Source of the DNA: Sandaracinaceae bacterium
GTDB lineage: Bacteria; Myxococcota_A; Polyangia; Polyangiales; Houyiibacteriaceae
Direction: 5' to 3'
Assembly: GCA_020633075.1 (NCBI GenBank)
Contig: JACKEI010000001.1
Location: forward strand, 496,001 to 560,000
Length of the DNA stretch: 64,000 nt
A program made the position numbers and the translations under genes. Within the stretch, counting starts at the first letter, position 1; the number at the start of each line of letters is the position of its first letter. Below, piece by piece: positions 8,991 to 18,142 of the stretch. The notes under the pieces were generated by a model. The model was not told the DNA's origin. It saw nothing but the letters and a program-made list of their open reading frames with translations, and ran no database searches.

Positions 8991-9686
8991 CTACAGCATG
9001 GTGCCGAACCAGGCGCCCAGGGCGAAGGTGAGGCCCATGGCCAGCGCGCCTCCCACCAGCACGCGGGCTACGGCGCGTGGGATGGCCGCCCCCCCGAGCC
9101 AGGCGCTTGTTCCACCCAGCAGCGCGAGCGTCGCCAGCCCCGAGCTCAGCGTGAGCGTCGTGCGCAGCGCGGCCGGGGCGAGCGCCATCACGGACAGCGG
9201 CAGCGCGGCCCCCAGCGCGAAGGAGAGCGCGGAGACCAGCGCCGCGCGCGTGGGCTCGGCCAGGTCGTCTGGGTCCAGGCCCAGCTCTTCACGCGCGTGC
9301 ACGCGCAGCGGATCCCCGTTCTTGGTGAGGGCCTGCGCCACCCGCTCCGCCAAGGCCCGATCCAGCCCCATGTTGGCGTAGATCAGGGTCAGCTCCTCGA
9401 GCTCGTGCTCGGGCTGTTCGCGCAGCTCTCGGCGCTCGCGCGCGAGGTCGGCCTGCTCCACGTCGCGCTGCGAGCTCACCGACACGTACTCCCCCGCCGC
9501 CATGGAGAGCGCGCCCCCCACCAACCCGGCCAGACCAGCCGTGACCACCGCGCTGGGCGTGGCGTCGGAGGCGGCCACTCCCAACACCAGGCTGGCGGTG
9601 GACACGATGCCGTCGTTGGCTCCGAGTACGGCGGCCCGCAGCCAACCGGCGCGCTCGGCGCGGTGCGTCTCTCGATGAGGTTTCAT
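8991..9686 (-). CDS. VIT1/CCC1-family Fe/Mn transporter
   Basis: A 231-residue integral membrane protein. The N-terminal signature LRAAVLGANDGIVSTASLVLG and the following GGALSMAAGEYVSVSSQRD are characteristic of the VIT/CCC1 family, which exports Fe2+ or Mn2+ from the cytosol, probably by proton exchange. Five membrane helices are predictable, with a cytoplasmic Glu-rich region (residues ~75-130) that binds metal in relatives. There is no Shine-Dalgarno. TAAGCC lies exactly 6 nt before the ATG (9698-9693), so a leaderless transcript is likely. The next 0.8 kb upstream is repeat DNA. Confidence 0.85.
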   Translation of the reverse strand: MKPHRETHRAERAGWLRAAVLGANDGIVSTASLVLGVAASDATPSAVVTAGLAGLVGGALSMAAGEYVSVSSQRDVEQADLARERRELREQPEHELEELTLIYANMGLDRALAERVAQALTKNGDPLRVHAREELGLDPDDLAEPTRAALVSALSFALGAALPLSVMALAPAALRTTLTLSSGLATLALLGGTSAWLGGAAIPRAVARVLVGGALAMGLTFALGAWFGTML

Positions 9687-9811
9687 GGCCCCGGCTTAGC
9701 AGGCCGCGGCAGCTCGTTCAGGCAGAACGGTTCCGCCTCGGCACGGCCACGTGTTCACCCCACCCTGCCGCCCGCCTGGGTGCTGTGCACTCATCGCGAC
9801 TCACAGTCTGC

Positions 9812-9849
9812 ATTGAAACAAGCACAATTTGGCACCCCGGGCTAGAGCC
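9812..9849 (+). repeat. Partial copy of the two-hairpin dispersed repeat
   Basis: Only the left flank of the repeat (ending AAGCACAATTTGGCACC) and the first arm of hairpin 1 are present. After CCCCGGGCT the sequence diverges, so the stem cannot form. It lies 67 bp upstream of the fuller copy and shares its flank. Confidence 0.6.
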
Positions 9850-9878
9850 TGAGAACCCATCGAACCTCACGATCGGCC

Positions 9879-9975
9879 TTGAAGCAAGCACAATTTGGCA
9901 CCCCGGGCTGAAGCCCGGGGCAGCAAACTAGGCCGCGTGTCGTGGATAAGTCCACCCCCCAAAGGGGGGCGGACT
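9879..9975 (+). repeat. Two-hairpin dispersed repeat, copy B
   Basis: Hairpin 1 (9901-9920) pairs CCCCGGGCT around a GA-centred loop. Hairpin 2 (9949-9975) pairs AGTCC and CCCCCC with GGGGGG and GGACT around an AAA loop. The same pair of hairpins recurs inverted at 10073-10143 and again at 28283-28353. Confidence 0.75.
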
Positions 9976-10049
9976 GCGAGATAGAAAGCTGGTGATGCCT
10001 CGGGTTGAACCCAGCCTAAGGTCCGTGTGTCCGAGTACCTGATGTAGAA

Positions 10050-10150
10050 CGAAGCCTGCCTACCCGCCACGAAGTCCACCCCCGCAGGGGGGGACTTTAT
10101 GTGCACGATCACCTGGTCTGCTGCCCCGGGCTTCAGCCCGGGGTGCCCAA
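10050..10150 (-). repeat. Two-hairpin dispersed repeat, copy C (inverted)
   Basis: Reverse complement of the family: hairpin 1 at 10124-10143 and hairpin 2 at 10073-10096. About 95 bp align almost without gaps to the copy at 28276-28370 despite 18 kb of separation. The segment between the hairpins (GACCAGGTGATCGTGCACAT) is identical in the two copies. Confidence 0.75.
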
Positions 10151-10390
10151 ATTCAATCAGTTTTCCGGCTTTCGACAAGTGATCATATTTAGCCATGGGT
10201 GCCAAGATTCAATCGGTTGTCCGCCTTCCGGTGAGTGCTCAGTCTGCGCGGGCATCACCCAGTGGTGCCCAGATTCAATCAATTTGCCGCCCTCCGATGA
10301 GTGCTCAGCCTGCTCGGTCCTCAACGAGTGGTGCCCGAATGCAAGCGTCATTCCGCCCTCCGATGATTGCTCAGACCCGGGCGGGGGTGC
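10142..10390 (+). repeat. Degenerate 66-bp tandem repeat, about 3.5 units
   Basis: Units begin with GGTGCC at 10142, 10198, 10264 and 10330; the last two full spacings are exactly 66 bp and the first is 56 bp. Shared blocks are GGTGCCCAGATTCAATC and CCGCCCTCCGATGAGTGCTC. The array abuts hairpin 1 of copy C and begins with that hairpin's own flank. Because 66 is divisible by three, both strands read as 22-residue repeats, but no ribosome site supports translation. Confidence 0.7.
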
Positions 10391-10482
10391 GAGCGGCTTC
10401 GCGCCTGGGTGCCCCGCCTCTGTGCCGGCGCCGCTTGCCACTGGTCGCGTGGGCACGAGGGTTGCGCTATGAGGTCTCCACC

Positions 10483-11748
<1,266 letters not shown>

Positions 11749-11763
11749 GCCCGGCTGCGCCGC

Positions 11764-12288
11764 TCAGGAGCCGGCGGCCTGCAGCGACGCCGCCTGCTCT
11801 TCGTACTTGGACGGGCAGCGGGGGATGATCTGGTCCGCCAGGAAGGTGCCGTGCTCGTCCACGCGGCCCTCGACCACCACCTGGATGTCGTAGTCGTCGC
11901 GGAAGGTGTCTGGCACCACGCAGCGCGGGAACTGCACGGGCATCTCGTGGCCGTCGCGCTCGATGGTGAAGCGCCACTCGCACGGGGACTCACGGAACTG
12001 GATGGACCCGTGCCGCAAGTCGCCCTCCACGCGGATGCGCCGGTCGCCTTGAGCGCCCGCCAGCGCCTCACCGACCGTCACCGAGTAGGTGGCGACCTCG
12101 GAGGCTTGGCCGAAGGCCAGGACCAGCATGCCGGCGCCCAGCAGGGCGAACACGGCGATGATCTTGGGCCCGGAGCCCAGCCCTCTCCAGCGCTCGTCGG
12201 GGACGTGCGGGGGCGGGCCCGCGCGGAGGGCGGGCGGCGTCGTCGGCGGAGACGACCGGCGCGGGGGGGCTGTCTGAGGGGCGCTCAT
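11764..12288 (-). CDS. ccmE: CcmE-like haem chaperone, cysteine (CxxxY) type
   Basis: A 174-residue protein with a Pro-rich N-terminus, one membrane helix (residues ~43-62) and an OB-fold periplasmic domain like CcmE (IRVEGDLRHGSIQF, MPVQFPRCVVPDTFRDD, VVVEGRVDEHGTF). CcmE carries haem covalently during cytochrome c maturation. In most bacteria the ligand motif is HxxxY. Here the equivalent position reads C158-P-S-K-Y162, the CxxxY form described in some sulfate reducers and archaea. No other ccm gene is nearby. The start at 12288 is preferred over an in-frame start at 12381 because the latter lies beyond the atp terminator; GGAG directly abuts the ATG, an unusually short spacing. Confidence 0.7.
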   Translation of the reverse strand: MSAPQTAPPRRSSPPTTPPALRAGPPPHVPDERWRGLGSGPKIIAVFALLGAGMLVLAFGQASEVATYSVTVGEALAGAQGDRRIRVEGDLRHGSIQFRESPCEWRFTIERDGHEMPVQFPRCVVPDTFRDDYDIQVVVEGRVDEHGTFLADQIIPRCPSKYEEQAASLQAAGS

Positions 12289-12337
12289 CTCCAACGAGTA
12301 TGGGTGCGGGTCTGCCCCGCTGCCACCCGCACCAACG

Positions 12338-12368
12338 AAAAACGCCGACCCTGAGGCCGGCGTCTTTT
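12338..12368 (-). terminator. Rho-independent terminator of the atp operon
   Basis: The stem pairs ACGCCG (12342-12347) with CGGCGT (12358-12363), with inner CC/GG pairing. It is flanked by AAAAA on the left and TTTT on the right, so it reads as a terminator on either strand. It sits just after atpE and before the CcmE-like gene. Confidence 0.7.
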
Positions 12369-12397
12369 CGTGGTTCCGCACAGCGTGCGGAGTCCGC

Positions 12398-12712
<315 letters not shown>

Positions 12713-12821
12713 TGGAGTGCCTCCTAGGCTTTCTCTCGGGGGTTTTGGCGGCGCTCCGGCCACCCAGGGTTGATCGAGGAGAGAGAAAGCAGAATCTGTG
12801 GGTTGGGGTTGGGGAAAGGGA

Positions 12822-13580
12822 TCAGTGGTCGTGTGCGATGGCCATGGAGATGTAGACCGTGGACAACAAGCAGAAGACCATGGTCTGCACCACCACGACG
12901 ATGCAGCCGAGGAAGTAGAGGGGGAGGGGGACTGGGATGAACCAGGGCGCCAGCGTCAGGAAGATGGCGAGCACCAAGTGGTCTGCGGTCATGTTGGCCA
13001 TGAGGCGCACGGCCAGCGTGATGGGGCGCGCGATGTGGCTGATGAGCTCGATGGGGAGCATCAGCGGCGCCAGCGGGAGGAAAGGCCCGAGGAAGTGCTT
13101 GAAGTACCCGATGCCGTTCTCCTTCACGCCGAAGATGTGCGTGGCGAAGAAGATGACCAGGGCCATGGCCATGGTGGTGTTCAGGTTCGACGTGGGCGGC
13201 TGGAAGCCGGGGATCAAGCCGAAGGCGTTCGAGAAGAAGATCATGAACGCGCAGGTGCCGATGAGCGGCAGGAAGAACTTGGCGGCCTTCTTGCCCAGCA
13301 TGTCCACCAGCGTCCCGTAGACCTGAGCGGCGAAGCCCTCGATCAGCGTGCGCAGGGAGAAGTGCCCGTCCGGCAGGATGGCGGCCTGCGTGTCGGCCAC
13401 CTTTCCGCGGACCACGAGGCCCACCACCGCCAGCACCACCAGCAGGAAGAGCCAGTGCAGGATGTGCTGGATGCCCACGTCGCCGTGCGCGATCCAGGTG
13501 GGGCCGTGGGCGTGCTGCGCGTCACTCAGCCAGTGCGCGTACCCGGGAAGCAAGCTGAACCACGATTCACCGTGAGGCAT
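12822..13580 (-). CDS. atpB: ATP synthase F0 subunit a
   Basis: A 252-residue stator subunit that forms the half-channels for ion flow at the c-ring. About six membrane helices are visible. The essential arginine is R192 in LAVRLMANM, and FFSNAFGLIPGF, PTSNLNTT and PIELISHIARPITL are well-conserved family segments. The His-rich N-terminus is typical of delta-proteobacterial forms. It begins 3 bp after the subunit I-like gene and is followed by atpE after about 110 bp. Confidence 0.95.
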   Translation of the reverse strand: MPHGESWFSLLPGYAHWLSDAQHAHGPTWIAHGDVGIQHILHWLFLLVVLAVVGLVVRGKVADTQAAILPDGHFSLRTLIEGFAAQVYGTLVDMLGKKAAKFFLPLIGTCAFMIFFSNAFGLIPGFQPPTSNLNTTMAMALVIFFATHIFGVKENGIGYFKHFLGPFLPLAPLMLPIELISHIARPITLAVRLMANMTADHLVLAIFLTLAPWFIPVPLPLYFLGCIVVVVQTMVFCLLSTVYISMAIAHDH

Positions 13581-13583
13581 CGC

Positions 13584-13982
13584 TCAGATCTCCTCGCCTG
13601 AAGGCTGGGTCGCGGGCTCCGCGGACGCCGCCTCGGCGCTGAACAGGATGGAGGCGGTCAGGATGCCCAGAACCAGGGCACCGAAGCCGATCATGAAGCC
13701 CAGTGGGTCGACGTGGAGGCGCCGAATCGCGATGAACGCGACGACCCCGGTCAGACCGAGCTTCAGGCAAAGCAGGAGGGTGATCCCCGCGCGCTGCTCC
13801 ACACGCGCCTCCACCAGCTTGGTGAGGCTGACGCGCAGCAGGAACCAGTTGCCCAGCGCCAGGGCCGAGCCCACGAGCGCACCCACACCGGCCGGGACCC
13901 CGATGGCCGCGAACGACAACAACACCAGGACGCCGGCGAAGCCGAGCGTGGTGTAGGTGGTCGTGCGGAGGAGGGCTTTCAT
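13584..13982 (-). CDS. atpI: ATP synthase subunit I-like membrane protein
   Basis: A 132-residue protein with four predictable helices in the pattern of the ATP synthase I family (small-residue-rich GVGALVGSALALGNWFLL followed by a short basic loop). AtpI proteins assist assembly or Mg2+ supply of the c-ring. The position between atpZ and atpB, with gaps of 7 and 3 bp, strongly supports this role. Sequence conservation in the family is weak, so the call depends partly on context. Confidence 0.75.
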   Translation of the reverse strand: MKALLRTTTYTTLGFAGVLVLLSFAAIGVPAGVGALVGSALALGNWFLLRVSLTKLVEARVEQRAGITLLLCLKLGLTGVVAFIAIRRLHVDPLGFMIGFGALVLGILTASILFSAEAASAEPATQPSGEEI

Positions 13983-13989
13983 GGGCGGG

Positions 13990-14334
13990 TCAGGGGTTCT
14001 GTCTGGGCGGGGTCGAGGGGCGGGCGGGGCCGTGGGGGGCCGAGCGAGGAGCCGTGGGGGGCTCGGGGAGTGTGGGGTCGTGTCCCGGATCGGTCACCGC
14101 GAGCTGTTGCTTTACCTTGCGTGCGACCCTGTAGAGGCTTCTGAAGGCGGCGGCAAGACCTGCGAGGAGTCCGATGATCTCGAACACCGAGCCGGTCGCG
14201 AGCTTGTCGTCCAACCAGCGGCCCCCCATCAAACCGACGATGACCGAAACTGCCATCTCGATTCCGATGGTAGAGACATCACCGAGGGCCTTCAGCTGCT
14301 TCCGGCCTTCTGGACCTAGAAACATCGAGGGCAC
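13990..14334 (-). CDS. atpZ: AtpZ/AtpI-family protein
   Basis: A 114-residue protein with two hydrophobic helices, IGIEMAVSVIVGLMGGRWLD and FEIIGLLAGLAAAFRSLY, the hallmark of the AtpZ family. It ends in a Pro-rich tail. AtpZ with AtpI has been linked to Mg2+/Ca2+ transport and ATP synthase assembly. It heads the F0 operon. A GTG at 14334 and an ATG three codons later are both possible starts; AAAGGA lies upstream of both. Confidence 0.75.
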   Translation of the reverse strand: MPSMFLGPEGRKQLKALGDVSTIGIEMAVSVIVGLMGGRWLDDKLATGSVFEIIGLLAGLAAAFRSLYRVARKVKQQLAVTDPGHDPTLPEPPTAPRSAPHGPARPSTPPRQNP

Positions 14335-14391
14335 GTCGCACCGTTCCTTTCAAAGCCACGCTGACACGGCACCCCGTGCGAACGCGGCCGG

Positions 14392-14420
14392 CATCTAGCA
14401 CGCACCCCATGGAGGGTCAA
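14392..14420 (-). promoter_or_regulatory. Promoter of the atp (F0) operon
   Basis: On the minus strand TTGACC (14420-14415), 17 nt, then TAGATG (14397-14392) within TGCTAGATG. The leader is about 50 nt and contains AAAGGA before atpZ. One of the best promoter matches in the window. Confidence 0.55.
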
Positions 14421-14478
14421 GGCTGGCCGAAGCCTACCGCGAGCGCTGCAACAGGCCTGATTCGTGGGGGCTTCCGGG

Positions 14479-14508
14479 TTGACCGGGTGGCGGCCGAGAG
14501 CACACGCT
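14479..14508 (+). promoter_or_regulatory. Candidate hemL promoter
   Basis: TTGACC (14479-14484), 18 nt and CACGCT (14503-14508), with the ATG 7 nt later. The -35 box is strong and the -10 weak; the spacing would give a leaderless mRNA. Confidence 0.35.
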
Positions 14509-14515
14509 GCGCGCC

Positions 14516-15819
14516 ATGACCGACGCCACCTCCAAGGCCCTCTTTGCCGCCGCTCAGCTCCGCATCCCGGGCGGGGTGAACTCCCCGTGCGCGCGTTCGG
14601 ATCCGTTGGCGGTGAGCCCGTCTTCGTGCAGCGCGCACAGGGGCCCTTCCTTTATGGTGCCGACGGGGCCGCCTACGTGGACTACGTGGGCTCGTGGGGT
14701 CCGATGATCGTCGGCCACGCGCACCCGGACGTGGTCGCAGCGGTCCAGCAGGCCGCGACGCTGGGCTGCAGCTACGGGGCACCCACGGCGGGCGAGACGG
14801 ACATGGCCGAGGCGATCGCCGACGCCTTTCCGTCCATGGAGATGAGCCGCTTGGTGTCCAGCGGCACCGAGGCCACCATGGGGGCCCTGCGGGTGGCGCG
14901 CGGGTTCACGGGGCGCGATCTGATCGTGAAGTGCGTGGGCGGCTACCACGGCGGCGCCGACTACCTGCTGGTCAAGGCCGGCAGCGGCCTGGCCACCCTG
15001 GGGGAGCCCGACAGCGGCGGCGTGCCCGCGGCCATCGCCGCGACGACACGGCTCATCGAGTACAACGACGTGGCGGGGCTCGCGGCATTGTTCGCCGCCG
15101 AGGGTCAGCAGATCGCCGCCGTCATCATCGAGCCCGTGGCCGGGAACATGGGCTGCGTCCCCCCAGACGCGGCGTGGCTGACCGCCCTGCGGGCCCTGAC
15201 GCGCGAGCACGGGGCCCTGTTGATCCTGGACGAGGTCATGACGGGTTTCCGCGTGGCGCGCGGCGGGGCGCAGGCTCTCTACGGGGTCACCCCCGACCTG
15301 ACCTGCTTGGGCAAGATCGTGGGCGGAGGCCTGCCGGTGGGCGCGTATGGGGGACGGCGCGACGTCATGTCCAAGGTCGCGCCGCTCGGCCCCGTCTATC
15401 AGGCGGGCACCCTGAGCGGGAACCCGCTGGCCGTCGCGGCGGGCCTGACCACCCTCGGCCTGCTGCGCCAGCCGGGCTTCTACGAAGGCCTCGAGGCCTC
15501 GAGCGCGGCGCTCGCTGCGGGCATCGAAGAGGCTGCGGCCGCGGCACAGGTCCGCGTGCGGGTGCAGCGTGTGGGCTCCATGCTGACGGTCTTCTTCACG
15601 GACGAGCCCGTCCGCGACTGGCCCAGCGCGGCCCGCTGCGACCGCGGCGCCTTCGCCGTCTGGCACGCCGCCCTGTTGGCGAACGGCGTCTACTGGCCTC
15701 CGAGCCAGTTCGAGGCGGCCTTCGTCTCGGCCGCGCACACCCCCGCGACCCTGGCGACGACCCTCGCGGCCGTTGCCCAGGCGTTCGCCGCTGTGCGCGC
15801 GCAAAGCCCGAAGGAATGA
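14516..15819 (+). pseudogene. hemL: Glutamate-1-semialdehyde aminotransferase with a one-base frameshift
   Basis: HemL isomerises glutamate-1-semialdehyde to 5-aminolevulinate, the C5-pathway entry to haem. The N-terminus (ATG 14516, MTDATSKALF...IPGGVNSP) and the rest (VRAFGSVGGEPVF onward) are both typical of the family but lie in different frames. The switch is at G14587: the bases CCCCGTGCGCG would read correctly as CCCCGGTGCGCG, so one G is missing. Restored, the protein has 434 residues, the normal length. The PLP lysine is in CLGKIVGGGLPVG and LILDEVMTGFR is intact. No second hemL is in the window, and haem synthesis is normally essential, so an assembly error or a recent lesion are both possible. 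Confidence 0.85.
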
Positions 15820-15833
15820 GGTAGCCTCGCGCG

Positions 15834-16109
15834 ATGTCCTCCGAGCACGACATCTCCCCCCTCGCCCGCCGCTGCGAACGCCTGGCGGACGATCTGCTGA
15901 TCATCGCGAGCGAGTCTCCCGCGCTGGACGCGCCGCCCCAGGTGGTCGCGCTCTACGGCAAGCTCCGGGAGGCCGTGGCCGAGCGCACGGGTGAGGCGCC
16001 CCTGTTCGCGGTGCCGCGCTTCGGAGCCGGCGGCGGCGGCACCTACGGTGAGCTCGCGCTCTTCGCGGGGCAGCTGGCCGAGGTCTCGGCGACCCACGCA
16101 CCGGGCTGA
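15834..16109 (+). CDS. Small hypothetical protein
   Basis: A 91-residue soluble protein, mostly alpha-helical in the first 60 residues (RRCERLADDLLIIA, VVALYGKLREAVAER), with a Gly-rich stretch (GAGGGGTYG) near the C-terminus. No family was recognised. It starts 14 bp after hemL. TAGCCT lies exactly 6 nt before the ATG and there is no Shine-Dalgarno, which again suggests a leaderless start. Codon use matches its neighbours and supports a real gene. Confidence 0.55.
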   Translation: MSSEHDISPLARRCERLADDLLIIASESPALDAPPQVVALYGKLREAVAERTGEAPLFAVPRFGAGGGGTYGELALFAGQLAEVSATHAPG

Positions 16110-16139
16110 GCTTCCGCGAATAATCCAACGTTTCGGCGG

Positions 16140-16169
16140 TTGAACGGCCCGACGGCGGCGTGCTAGTAC
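16140..16169 (+). promoter_or_regulatory. Candidate promoter of the moxR-bat operon
   Basis: TTGAAC (16140-16145), 18 nt, TAGTAC (16164-16169) within TGCTAGTAC. The leader is about 50 nt and carries AGGGTGG before the moxR start. Confidence 0.4.
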
Positions 16170-16227
16170 CGCCGCCCGCTGCTTTGACCTTCTACCGCTT
16201 TGTCCCCGCATTCCTAGGGTGGTCCTC

Positions 16228-17253
<1,026 letters not shown>

Positions 17254-17254
17254 C

Positions 17255-18142
17255 ATGATCTCGCGCGAGCTCGTCAAGAAGCTCCGGAAGATCGAGATCC
17301 ACACCGCGCGCTTGGCCAACGACCAGCTCGCGGGCAGCTACCATTCCGTCTTCAAGGGCCGCGGTATGGCCTTCAGCGAGGTGCGCCAGTACCAGCCCGG
17401 CGACGACGTGCGCTTCATCGACTGGAACGTCAGCGCGCGCATGAACGACGCGTACGTGAAGATGTTCACCGAAGAGCGGGAGATGACCGTCATGCTCCTG
17501 GTGGACCTCTCGGCCTCCGAGAAGTTCGGGAGCGTGGGCAAGCCCAAGATCGAGACCGTGGCCGAGATCGCAGCGCTGCTCGCCTTCAGCGCCATCAAGA
17601 ACAACGACCGCGTGGGCCTCATCCTGTTCACGGACCGCGTGGAGCGCTTCGTGCCGCCCAAGAAGGGGCGTGGGCACGTCATGCGCGTGGTCACGGAGAT
17701 CCTCAACGCGTCGCCCGAAGGGACCGGCACCAACCTCGCGACCGCGCTCGACATGCTGGGGGGGCTGCGCAAGCGCCGCTCGGTGGCGTTCTTGCTGAGT
17801 GACTTCATCGCGGACGACTACGAGAAGCAGCTGCGCGTCGCGGCGAAGCGGCACGACCTGATCCCCGTGCAGGTGGTGGACCCGCGCGAGGAGAACCTGC
17901 CGGACGTGGGCCTCGCGCTGGTGGAGGACCTCGAGAGCGGTGAGTTGGTGGAGGTGGACACGGGCGACCCGCGCGTTCGGCAGGCGTTCGCGCACGAGGT
18001 GCTGCGGCAGCGCGCGCTGCGTGAGCGCCTGTTCCGCAAGCTGCGCGTGGACCACCTCACGGTGCACACGGACGAGGACTACGTGCGGCCCATCGCCGAG
18101 TTCTTTCGCTTTCGCCAGAAGCGGATGATGGGGTTCCGATGA
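17255..18142 (+). CDS. DUF58 protein (VWA-like)
   Basis: A 295-residue DUF58 protein. The signature GRGMAFSEVRQYQPGDDVRFIDW is complete, and the VWA-like core has LLVDLSASEKF (MIDAS-type DxSxS), followed by DRVGLILFTDRVE and FLLSDF. DUF58 proteins are regularly encoded after moxR and are thought to be adaptors or substrates of the ATPase. The gene overlaps the next one by 4 bp (ATGA at 18139). Confidence 0.9.
   Translation: MISRELVKKLRKIEIHTARLANDQLAGSYHSVFKGRGMAFSEVRQYQPGDDVRFIDWNVSARMNDAYVKMFTEEREMTVMLLVDLSASEKFGSVGKPKIETVAEIAALLAFSAIKNNDRVGLILFTDRVERFVPPKKGRGHVMRVVTEILNASPEGTGTNLATALDMLGGLRKRRSVAFLLSDFIADDYEKQLRVAAKRHDLIPVQVVDPREENLPDVGLALVEDLESGELVEVDTGDPRVRQAFAHEVLRQRALRERLFRKLRVDHLTVHTDEDYVRPIAEFFRFRQKRMMGFR

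Larger units (their letters stand above)
9687..10482. other. Non-coding repeat island between CCC1 and hisS
   Basis: About 800 bp without a credible gene. It holds a partial (9812-9849) and two fuller copies (9879-9975; 10050-10150, inverted) of a two-hairpin dispersed repeat, then a degenerate 66-bp tandem array (10142-10390). Frames open on both strands through the array exist because the period is a multiple of three; they lack ribosome sites and family features. The last ~90 bp form the hisS leader. Confidence 0.7.

Noticed and set aside
10142..10390. Possible CRISPR array
   Set aside because: Repeats are 66 bp, contiguous and degenerate with no regular unique spacers, and no cas gene is present.
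10101..10472. Cys-rich 123-codon frame in the 66-bp array
   Set aside because: Openness follows from the period being a multiple of three; it starts inside a hairpin repeat and has no ribosome site.
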